DNA of 6,045 bases from Deltaproteobacteria bacterium (GCA_019310865.1 JAFDDL010000246.1:1-6045), one strand, 5' to 3'. Positions 1 to 5,766 are shown, counted from the first letter of the stretch. Made by a program: numbers and translations. The notes: generated by a model from the letters alone, not told the origin.

Positions 1-270
1 GGGATGCATGCCATTCTGGCGGCCCTCATGGCTGCGGTTTACGGCATACCGATTTTTTACATCACTGCGAAAAAGGGCATACCGATGCCGGAGATAATTG
101 ACGAGATGGGTTTTTCGGCGGCGCTCAAATTATTTCCCGCCTACAGTGCAAAACTGGTGATCGGAACCGTTCTCGTGGTGCTGGCGGCGGCCACCATCGT
201 CAGTTTTCTACCGGCCCGAAAGATCTCCAAAATGATCCCCACGGATGCCATTCGGGGTAAAATTCAATAG
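1..270 (+). CDS. ABC transporter permease, FtsX/MacB type (C-terminal fragment, runs off the window)
   Basis: The reading frame is open from base 1, so this is the last 89 residues of a longer gene and the ATG at base 4 is probably internal. What is visible is the end of a membrane helix (residues about 3-20 of the fragment), a loop, a final helix around residues 50-70 (rich in V, L and A), and a cytoplasmic tail with the pattern FLPARKISKMIPTDAIR. That tail is typical of the last helix of FtsX-domain permeases, where a P-A-R-x-I/A segment is followed by a P-x-x-A-L/I-R ending. The gene stops 17 nt before the next permease, in the same direction, so the two are very likely one operon and two halves of one transporter. 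The ATP-binding subunit is presumably upstream, outside the window. Family assignment is strong; the substrate cannot be read from this piece. Confidence 0.85.
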   Translation, partial: GMHAILAALMAAVYGIPIFYITAKKGIPMPEIIDEMGFSAALKLFPAYSAKLVIGTVLVVLAAATIVSFLPARKISKMIPTDAIRGKIQ

Positions 271-287
271 CGCTACAAGGGCCGAAT

Positions 288-1565
288 ATGATTCGTTTTT
301 TACTAAAGGGGTTGATGCGGGATAGAAATCGCAGCCTTTTTCCGGTTCTCACCGTCGCCCTCGGCGTGATGCTAACCGTTCTGGTTTCCTGCTGGGTTCG
401 GGGAATCATCGGTGATGTGGTCGATTTCAATGCCCGGTTTTCCACAGGCCACGTGAAAATTGTCACCCGTGCCTATTCGGAAGAAATGGACCAGATACCC
501 AACGATTTGGCTTTGGACAACATCGACGGGCTCACAGCGAAGCTCGCGCAGCAGTTTCCCACCATGAAATGGGTCAGCCGTATTCGATTCGGCGGCCTGA
601 TGGATGTGCCCGATGAAACGGGGGAAACCCGGGCCCAGGGCCCGGCCATGGGCTTGGCGATCGATTTGCTCTCTTCGAGAAGTGGCGAAATCAAGCGAAT
701 GAATATCAGCAAATCCGTGGTCACCGGATCGTTGCCGAAACAGCCCGGAGAAATCCTTCTTAGTAATCTTTTCGCTAATCAGCTGGGTGTGACACCCGGC
801 GATCGCGTGACCCTGCTGACCGCCACCATGCACGGCAGCATGGCCATAACCAATTTTACCGTTGCCGGGACGGTTGTGCTCGGGGTGATGGCCATGGACC
901 GCGGGATGGTGATCATGGATTTGACCGACGCCCAGCGCATGCTGGATATGAGCGATTCAGCCGGTGAAATTCTCGGGTATTTTCCCCGACGAGGCTATGA
1001 CACACAGCGAGCCGACATGACAACCAATCGGTTCAATGGCGCCTTTTCGGATCCAAATGATGTGTTTTCTCCCATCATGATCAAGCTCGAAGACCAGAAC
1101 GACCTGGGCAGTATTTTGTTTTTTACATCGAGGATTTCAGGCATTGTCACCGCGTTCTTTCTAATGGTCATGTCGGTGGTACTGTGGAATGCCGGGCTGC
1201 TGGGCGGACTTCGCCGCTATGGTGAGATGGGCGTTCGCCTTGCCATCGGAGAAGACAAGGGCCATGTCTATCGGACACTCGTCACCGAATCCGTGCTCAT
1301 CGGCCTGATCGGTTCGATCCTCGGTACCGCCCTGGGGCTGTTTTTCGCCTACCTGCTGGAAACCATCGGCATCGACATTGGTAAAATGGTAAAAAATCCC
1401 GGCGCCATGATGATGCCCACCGTATTCCGGGCGCACGTGACAACCCAGGCTTTTTATATTGGTTTTATCCCGGGCCTGCTGTCGACTATTTTGGGAACCA
1501 TGCTCTCGGGCATCGGCATCTACAAACGAAAAACCGCGCAACTGTTCAAGGAGCTCGAAGCATGA
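288..1565 (+). CDS. ABC transporter permease, FtsX/MacB family (LolC/LolE-like)
   Basis: This 425-residue inner-membrane protein has the four-helix FtsX/MacB layout: one N-terminal helix (about residues 17-37), a large periplasmic domain of the MacB_PCD type (about 40-270), then three helices (about 283-303, 331-357 and 387-411). Between helices 2 and 3 lies the family's cytoplasmic segment, RRYGEMGVRLAIGEDKGHVY (309-328), which contacts the ATPase. The length suits LolC/LolE (about 400 residues) rather than MacB, and no ATPase domain is fused. The ATG at 288 is supported by AAGGG at 277-281. The start lies 17 nt after the preceding permease, and the stop overlaps the LolA-like gene by ATGA. 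The pairing of two different permeases with a LolA-like periplasmic protein suggests lipoprotein or lipid export towards the outer membrane. That role is inferred from context; other FtsX-family exporters remain possible. Confidence 0.88.
   Translation: MIRFLLKGLMRDRNRSLFPVLTVALGVMLTVLVSCWVRGIIGDVVDFNARFSTGHVKIVTRAYSEEMDQIPNDLALDNIDGLTAKLAQQFPTMKWVSRIRFGGLMDVPDETGETRAQGPAMGLAIDLLSSRSGEIKRMNISKSVVTGSLPKQPGEILLSNLFANQLGVTPGDRVTLLTATMHGSMAITNFTVAGTVVLGVMAMDRGMVIMDLTDAQRMLDMSDSAGEILGYFPRRGYDTQRADMTTNRFNGAFSDPNDVFSPIMIKLEDQNDLGSILFFTSRISGIVTAFFLMVMSVVLWNAGLLGGLRRYGEMGVRLAIGEDKGHVYRTLVTESVLIGLIGSILGTALGLFFAYLLETIGIDIGKMVKNPGAMMMPTVFRAHVTTQAFYIGFIPGLLSTILGTMLSGIGIYKRKTAQLFKELEA
1548..1553 (+). promoter_or_regulatory. 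Ribosome-binding site of the LolA-like gene
   Basis: AAGGAG lies inside the permease's last codons, 8 nt before the ATG at 1562. It fixes the start of the LolA-like gene at the ATGA overlap. Confidence 0.8.
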
Positions 1566-2299
1566 AGGTTATCGTTTTCGCCATTTTCCTGGCAATCTGC
1601 GCGCCTGCGCTTGCTCAGACGCCCACCGGAGAAGAGATTTTGGACCGGATCGATGAGAACATGTCTTCCCGAAACCGGGTCGTCACCTCCCAGATGGTCA
1701 TTCACGGACGGCGCAGTACCCGGACCATCGCCTCGCGTTCCTGGGTCCAGGGGACGGAAAAGTCGTTTACCGAGTATCTGTCACCGGCCCGGGAGCGGGG
1801 AACGAAGATGCTCAAGCTGGCAGACAACCTGTGGGTATTCTCTCCGTCTTCGGACCGCACCATCCAGATTTCCGGGCATATGCTTCGCCAGTCTGTCATG
1901 GGCTCGGACCTGTCGTTTGAAGACATGCTCGAAGACCCGAAGCTGACCCATCACTACCATGCGGCCGTGGTGGGCGAAGAGATTGTTGACGACAATGCCT
2001 GCTGGGTCCTGGAACTGACCGCAAAGGTTCGGGACATCGCCTATTACATGCGCAAAATCTGGGTCGATCGGGAAAAAAGCATTCCACTACGCGAAGAACT
2101 CTATGCAAAGGGCGGCAAGCTGCTCAAGCGCATGGCGCTCAAGGACATCGCTCTTCTCGAGGATCGGTGGTATCCCAAACGGATGATCTACCGCGATATG
2201 CTCAAGAAGGGAAAGGGCACCGAATTTATCATCGAAACCATCGAATTCGATGTGGACATTCCACCGCACATCTTCACAAAAGCAGCGCTCAAAAAGTAG
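1562..2299 (+). CDS. LolA-like outer-membrane lipoprotein-sorting protein (secreted)
   Basis: This 245-residue protein begins with a Sec signal peptide: a short basic start (MK), a hydrophobic core at residues 3-17, and a likely cleavage after A18 in ALA|Q. The mature part matches the LolA_like family usually annotated as outer membrane lipoprotein-sorting protein (PF17131). It carries SPARERGTKMLK (74-85), LWVFSPSSDR (90-99) and MGSDLSFEDM (113-122), followed by alternating beta-strand segments expected for the open-barrel lipid-binding fold. There is no lipobox cysteine after the signal, so it should be soluble in the periplasm. The ATG overlaps the permease stop (ATGA, 1562-1565) and has a good ribosome-binding site, AAGGAG, at 1548-1553, so translation is probably coupled. 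It likely takes lipid or lipoprotein cargo from the two permeases. The family link is firm; the exact cargo is inference. Confidence 0.85.
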   Translation: MKVIVFAIFLAICAPALAQTPTGEEILDRIDENMSSRNRVVTSQMVIHGRRSTRTIASRSWVQGTEKSFTEYLSPARERGTKMLKLADNLWVFSPSSDRTIQISGHMLRQSVMGSDLSFEDMLEDPKLTHHYHAAVVGEEIVDDNACWVLELTAKVRDIAYYMRKIWVDREKSIPLREELYAKGGKLLKRMALKDIALLEDRWYPKRMIYRDMLKKGKGTEFIIETIEFDVDIPPHIFTKAALKK

Positions 2300-2302
2300 G
2301 GT

Positions 2303-2374
2303 AAAAAAGGGGGACGTTCATGCATAAATGCATAACTCGGAAAGTTATGCATTTATGCATGAACGTCCCCCTTT
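2303..2374. terminator. Probable bidirectional terminator formed by palindrome copy 1
   Basis: Transcribed from either side, the element folds into a very stable hairpin. On the minus strand the stem is followed by six U (complement of 2303-2308), a good intrinsic terminator for the three-gene operon ending at 2379. On the plus strand the stem ends in UUUAUU (2372-2377), which is weaker. Its position between converging genes fits a shared terminator. This role is inferred from structure and place only. Confidence 0.55.
2306..2374. repeat. Palindromic dispersed element, copy 1 (perfect 32-bp inverted repeat)
   Basis: The left arm 2306-2337 and right arm 2343-2374 are exact reverse complements over 32 bases, around a 5-base centre (CGGAA, 2338-2342). 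Each arm begins at its outer end with AAAGGGGGACGTTC and contains two ATGCAT hexamers, themselves palindromic, separated by two bases. The element fills almost the whole 79-base gap between convergent genes: it starts 6 nt after the LolA-like stop and ends 4 nt before the minus-strand stop codon. A second copy lies at 5627-5692, with the same arm sequence except for one compensated base pair. I infer a REP/MITE-like non-autonomous element. No transposase is nearby and no clear target-site duplication is visible. Confidence 0.9.
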
Positions 2375-2378
2375 ATTA

Positions 2379-3968
2379 CTAGTATACACCCCAGTTGCCG
2401 GAGAGGTAGTAGCTATGCAATACCGGGTTGAACTCGGTGTTGATCTTGATTTCATTTAGAACCGATTCTTCGAACACGCCCTTTCCAAAATGCATCATGC
2501 CGATCATGGCATCCTGGTTTAAAAACCGGGTGGGCAAACCCTCAAATGTCTCGGTCATCATCCGCGCTCTCAAGGTCGCATCCGTATGATCCGTTGCGGC
2601 AGTCCCCAGGACCCATCCCCATTGACCCATGGTGGGAATCTGGTTGTGGTAGGCCAGTGTGGAAAATCCTGCAGCGCGAACGGTTTTATAGATGCATAAA
2701 AAGGCCTTGCGCGTAAAATACGGGCTGCCGGCCTGAGTGACCATGGCACCGCCTCGAATCAAATGCCGGCGAATCTGCTGGTAAAAACTTTCCGAATAAA
2801 CCGACATCAGGTCCACGGTATCCGGATCGGGCAGATCGGCAATGATGACACCGTACAGATGATCATCGTCGGCCAGAAACCTTGCCGCGTCCCGGTTGAC
2901 AATGGTCACCCGGTTGTCGCTCATGGCATCGCGGTTCACGGACACCAGCACCGGATGCGTTTGGGCCAGCTGGGTCATGGCCGGATCGATGTCCACCAGG
3001 GTGACCGCCCGGACCTTTGGGTGGGTCAACACTTCCCGAAGCGCCAGCCCGTCTCCCCCACCCAGGATCAACACGTTTTCCGGATTGATACTCGCCTTCA
3101 TGGCCGGATGCACCAAGGGCTCGTGGTACTTGTCTTCATCGTAGGTGGAAAACTGTTCCTGGCCGTTTATATACAGCCAGTAGTACTGCTTCCACTGGGT
3201 CATGACCAGCTTCTGATAGGGTGTCTGCGATGCATGGATCACCTTGTCCCGATACTTTCGCTGCTCACCGTAACGAATCACCGGCTTGGCGATCACGGCC
3301 AACCCAATCAATACCAGACAGGTGAGACCAAAACCGCCACCCAGCAGGCCCTTTCTTCGAACAAGCGGGAAATAGCCCCACAGCAGCAAGGCGGCCACGG
3401 AAAAATTGGTCACCCCCAAAACGATGGGCGTGTAAGCCAGCCCCAGAGTCGGCAATGCAATGAACGCAAAGGCGAAGCCACCTAGAAGTGCACCGTAATA
3501 ATCCTTTTCCATCACCTCGGAAACGTTGATTCGAAGCGCTTCGTAAGACTGGTTCAGCCTCAGTACCAGGGGAATCTCAAGCCCGATGAGGATGCCGATG
3601 ACAATTGCCTGTGCGTAAATCAAAAGGGCCGTGTATTCGGTAAAGGCCGCAAGCCCGTAAGCCAGCGTCACACAGGCCGCGCACAATGCCGACAGAATGA
3701 ATTCGATGAGAATAAAGCAATCGAGCAGATCAGTTCTAAAATATCGGCTCAAGCGGCTGCCCACGCCCATGGCAAAGAGCATCAAGGAGATGATAACCGT
3801 CCACTGTAAGATGGCGTTTCCCAGAAGGTAGGTGGCAAGGGTGGACAGAACATACTCGGCCACGATGCCGGCGCAGCCGGTCGCAAAGAGGGAAATTTTC
3901 AGAAAAACGCCCAGTCGGGATGCAGGCGGTTGATTTTTGTTGCCGTTCACGACCGGCTCTACACGCAC
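2379..3968 (-). CDS. Membrane-anchored spermidine synthase-like protein (polyamine aminopropyltransferase)
   Basis: This 529-residue protein has about seven hydrophobic helices (roughly 21-42, 52-70, 83-104, 112-135, 157-177, 179-199 and 207-228) and a C-terminal SpeE-type methyltransferase-fold domain (about 240-529). This is the architecture of predicted spermidine synthases with an N-terminal membrane domain. The catalytic domain keeps the family motifs: Y251-Q252, YHE (281-283), the nucleotide-binding GGGDG (303-307), the acidic DIDP (326-329), and DLPDPD (378-383), where the active-site Asp is expected. It should therefore transfer aminopropyl groups from decarboxylated S-adenosylmethionine to an amine, but the acceptor is unknown. 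The start is a GTG that overlaps the preceding DUF350 gene by 10 nt and has no clear ribosome-binding site; a second GTG at 3950 is an alternative. The coding region ends in tandem stops TAG-TAA-TAA. No S-adenosylmethionine decarboxylase gene is in the window. Confidence 0.9.
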   Translation of the reverse strand: MRVEPVVNGNKNQPPASRLGVFLKISLFATGCAGIVAEYVLSTLATYLLGNAILQWTVIISLMLFAMGVGSRLSRYFRTDLLDCFILIEFILSALCAACVTLAYGLAAFTEYTALLIYAQAIVIGILIGLEIPLVLRLNQSYEALRINVSEVMEKDYYGALLGGFAFAFIALPTLGLAYTPIVLGVTNFSVAALLLWGYFPLVRRKGLLGGGFGLTCLVLIGLAVIAKPVIRYGEQRKYRDKVIHASQTPYQKLVMTQWKQYYWLYINGQEQFSTYDEDKYHEPLVHPAMKASINPENVLILGGGDGLALREVLTHPKVRAVTLVDIDPAMTQLAQTHPVLVSVNRDAMSDNRVTIVNRDAARFLADDDHLYGVIIADLPDPDTVDLMSVYSESFYQQIRRHLIRGGAMVTQAGSPYFTRKAFLCIYKTVRAAGFSTLAYHNQIPTMGQWGWVLGTAATDHTDATLRARMMTETFEGLPTRFLNQDAMIGMMHFGKGVFEESVLNEIKINTEFNPVLHSYYLSGNWGVY

Positions 3969-4804
3969 CAGGAGATGATAAACGCAGCGGCAATGTAGGC
4001 GAACGCCTCGATGTAAGCAGCGCCCACATTGGGCGTCTCCTGTGCTGCGATCTCATCGGTGAGTTTCACGGTGGGCAGCAGGATCTTGTCTGTGAGAAAC
4101 CGCACGATGGGCAGCATGATCAACCCAAACAAAGAGATGATCAGGTAGGTGAGCAAATCATCGGCCCAGGAGTCAAAATCACCTTCGGCAGCCAGTCCCA
4201 CCACCAGGCCCATGGCCGTGAGCGCTCCGGCAAAGCTCACCCCGGCGGCCACATTGTCCTTTTCGATTTCCCCATGAATGTCAAATGGCGTGATGAGATT
4301 ATACATCTTTGCCGCCAGCACCAACAATAGCTGCCCGATGGCCCAGAAGGCAACGGCGGTCCACACGTTTCCGCCCTGGCCGGATATGGCACCGAAAATG
4401 ATGGCGCCTGAGGCAATGCTCACCCCGCAACTAACAGCACCGGTTCCCTGATTTTTATCCCGGATCAGCTCGTCTGTGACCCGAAACCGGTACAAAATCA
4501 TCTTGTCACACCAGATCCACGAAAGGTTCAATAAAATAATGCCCAAACTACCATAGATGGACAGATCCAGCAGGTCGTCGATGATCCCCTGACTCGGGCC
4601 GGTCACCGCCCCCCCGAGGCATAACACCAACCCCAGGTAATAACCGGTAATGGCCAGTGCAACGGCGGGATTGTCCTTTTCCACCAGTTGCTCGGTCAGA
4701 TTGTATTCCCGGTGAATCAGGTTGTGGACGACCTTACCGATCCAGAAGAAAATAAAAAAGGCCGCAATCAGAATCAGACTCGATAATAGTTGGTCAAGAA
4801 TCAT
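3959..4804 (-). CDS. DUF350 family membrane protein (two DUF350 domains, four internal repeats)
   Basis: This 281-residue inner-membrane protein has about eight hydrophobic helices and matches the DUF350 family, represented by E. coli YjfL. DUF350 genes often sit beside polyamine-synthesis, PspA-like and DUF1190 genes. An amphipathic motif recurs four times between helix pairs: NLTEQLVEKDN (35-45), RVTDELIRDKN (108-118), DIHGEIEKDN (175-184) and KLTDEIAAQETPN (247-259). The protein therefore consists of two tandem DUF350 domains, each made of two similar halves. I chose the ATG at 4804, 4 nt after the lipoprotein stop, with a GGAAAG ribosome-binding site at 4812-4817. An in-frame ATG at 4927 would add 41 residues without helices that lie over the lipoprotein's coding end, so I rejected it. 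The biochemical function is unknown; linkage suggests work with the membrane spermidine synthase. Confidence 0.87.
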   Translation of the reverse strand: MILDQLLSSLILIAAFFIFFWIGKVVHNLIHREYNLTEQLVEKDNPAVALAITGYYLGLVLCLGGAVTGPSQGIIDDLLDLSIYGSLGIILLNLSWIWCDKMILYRFRVTDELIRDKNQGTGAVSCGVSIASGAIIFGAISGQGGNVWTAVAFWAIGQLLLVLAAKMYNLITPFDIHGEIEKDNVAAGVSFAGALTAMGLVVGLAAEGDFDSWADDLLTYLIISLFGLIMLPIVRFLTDKILLPTVKLTDEIAAQETPNVGAAYIEAFAYIAAAFIISWCV

Positions 4805-4808
4805 ATCT

Positions 4809-5525
4809 TCACTTTCCAAACCCGGCGGATCGTCCCCGGTACCCGGTTCGGGTGCGTCCGATTCGGTTCGACACGCGCTTTTTAAACTGGGAGCCGGAGG
4901 ACTGCTGGCGCGCCATTTTCCGGGCATAAAAATTGGGTTTCTGTTTCTTCACAATGGAGCCGGTTGACCCGTACTGGTTATTTCGCCCGAAATAGGTCCG
5001 ATTTCGGCTTCGGTACGAGCGGTAGTTGTTATAGTCATTGCGATACACGGGACGATACCAGCCGCCCAAAAAATGGCTGATCAGGGCATATTTTCCATAA
5101 AACTCCCAAAACGAATTCCCGCGGCGGTCCTCGCGCCACTGCCCGTAGCGCGAATCACCCACGTAGGCATACCCAGGTGGGGTGGTACCCGCCACCGCCT
5201 CGCCATCCTTTTTACTATAGAGGCTCATGCCCAGATGGGGTCCGTGGGCTTTGTAAAATTTTTCGGATACATCCATCCAGTCTGTGGTGGTGGCATCCTC
5301 CGGCTCGACCACCCGAAATTTATGGTGATAGGCACGGATAAAATTACCGGATGTTCGCATATCCTCTAAAATAATGGAATAGGTGGGGACATCCGTCATT
5401 CGGGCTTTGATTGTTTCAAGGGGAGATCCAACGGGCGCTTTGCCGCAACCTGCAAAACACAGGCATGCGGCCAGCAGCATAAAGATGCCCCCTCTGGGCG
5501 ATCTGAGAACATTGCGTCGGGTCAT
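4809..5525 (-). CDS. Putative lipoprotein with a strongly basic C-terminal tail (unrecognised family)
   Basis: This 238-residue protein starts with a lipoprotein signal: basic residues (RR at 3-4, R8, R11), a hydrophobic core at 14-25, and the lipobox FAGC with the lipidated cysteine at 27. A moderate globular-looking part follows (about 30-150), including an aromatic stretch FWEFYGKYALISHFLGGWY at 139-157. The last 81 residues (158-238) contain 22 Arg/Lys and a single acidic residue (D164), with many Tyr, Asn, Ser and Gly, and look disordered and able to bind polyanions. I do not recognise a named family. It takes the place that the small lipoprotein DUF1190 has beside DUF350 in E. coli, which suggests an analogous role but not proven homology. 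The ATG has an AGGAT site at 5532-5536. It is the first gene of the operon and is 4 nt from the DUF350 gene. Confidence 0.8.
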   Translation of the reverse strand: MTRRNVLRSPRGGIFMLLAACLCFAGCGKAPVGSPLETIKARMTDVPTYSIILEDMRTSGNFIRAYHHKFRVVEPEDATTTDWMDVSEKFYKAHGPHLGMSLYSKKDGEAVAGTTPPGYAYVGDSRYGQWREDRRGNSFWEFYGKYALISHFLGGWYRPVYRNDYNNYRSYRSRNRTYFGRNNQYGSTGSIVKKQKPNFYARKMARQQSSGSQFKKRVSNRIGRTRTGYRGRSAGFGK

Positions 5526-5589
5526 GAATGTATCCTGTCTGCTCCGTTGAATGGTGATGGCTGGAACGAATCAACTGTTTTTTCGCTGC

Positions 5590-5618
5590 AATTTACCAAA
5601 GACATCCGGCAGAGTCAA
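5590..5618 (-). promoter_or_regulatory. Sigma-70-like promoter of the lipoprotein-DUF350-spermidine synthase operon
   Basis: On the minus strand, TTGACT (5618-5613) and TAAATT (5595-5590) are separated by exactly 17 bases. This is a good -35 box and a fair -10 box (4 of 6). It lies about 65 nt before the lipoprotein start and is the best promoter-like match upstream of the operon. The -35 box is 8 nt from the edge of palindrome copy 2. Confidence 0.6.
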
Positions 5619-5626
5619 TCGAAGAT

Positions 5627-5692
5627 AAGGGGGACGTTCATGCATACATGCATAACTCTCGAGTTATGCATGTATGCATGAACGTCCCCCTT
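5627..5692. repeat. Palindromic dispersed element, copy 2 (perfect 32-bp inverted repeat)
   Basis: The left arm 5627-5658 and right arm 5661-5692 are exact reverse complements over 32 bases, with a 2-base centre (TC). The outer end reads AAGGGGGACGTTC, as in copy 1. Compared with copy 1 the arms differ at one place: C5647 replaces A2327 and G5672 replaces T2353, which keeps the pair. The centre also differs, with one more C-G pair here. Each arm again holds two ATGCAT hexamers. The element lies between two divergent promoters, 8 nt from the minus-strand -35 box and 9 nt from the plus-strand one. It may be an inserted REP/MITE-like unit, an insulator between the promoters, or a regulator site; only the repeat itself is certain. 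Confidence 0.9.
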
Positions 5693-5701
5693 TTATTTTT
5701 C

Positions 5702-5729
5702 TTGACAAATGGTCAAACAAACATATATT
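5702..5729 (+). promoter_or_regulatory. Sigma-70-like promoter of the FmdB-type gene
   Basis: A perfect -35 box TTGACA (5702-5707) is followed after 16 bases by TATATT (5724-5729), a near-consensus -10 box. Transcription would begin near 5736, about 30 nt before the start codon. A short dyad, TTGAC-N5-GTCAA (5702-5716), overlaps the -35 box and could be an operator, but five-base arms can arise by chance. Confidence 0.7.
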
Positions 5730-5753
5730 TCGTGAAGTTATAAATACGTGTTC

Positions 5754-5758
5754 GGAGG
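5754..5758 (+). promoter_or_regulatory. Ribosome-binding site deciding the FmdB-type start
   Basis: GGAGG lies 8 nt before the ATG at 5767. It supports that start over an in-frame ATG at 5674, which lies inside the palindrome and upstream of the promoter. Confidence 0.85.
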
Positions 5759-5766
5759 TAACAGCC

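Noticed and set aside
372..833. 153-codon open frame on the minus strand opposite the second permease
   Set aside because: The permease has full family structure and a ribosome-binding site; this frame has neither.
2306..2374. Target-site duplications flanking the palindromes
   Set aside because: The flanks are A/T-rich on both sides but no matching direct repeat could be set apart from the A/T runs.
2763..3485. 240-codon open frame on the plus strand opposite the spermidine synthase gene
   Set aside because: It is antisense to a gene with clear catalytic motifs, is rich in His and Gln as expected for a shadow frame, and has no recognisable domain.
3920..4330. 136-codon open frame on the plus strand opposite the DUF350 gene
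   Set aside because: It is antisense to a clear membrane protein, and its His/Gln-rich composition marks a shadow frame.
4805..4927. 41-residue N-terminal extension of the DUF350 protein
   Set aside because: It overlaps the lipoprotein's coding end in another frame, lacks helices, and the ATG at 4804 is well placed with a ribosome-binding site.
2306..5692. CRISPR-like repeats
   Set aside because: There are only two copies, 3.3 kb apart with genes between them, and no spacer array or cas gene.
5627..5692. Riboswitch or attenuator leader for the FmdB-type gene
   Set aside because: The palindrome lies upstream of the likely transcription start (about 5736), so it would not be in that mRNA.
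5674..5766. N-terminal extension of the FmdB-type protein from an ATG at 5674
   Set aside because: The ATG lies inside the palindrome, upstream of a strong promoter, and the 31 extra residues do not resemble the family. The ATG at 5767 has GGAGG and yields the classic MPVYEF start.
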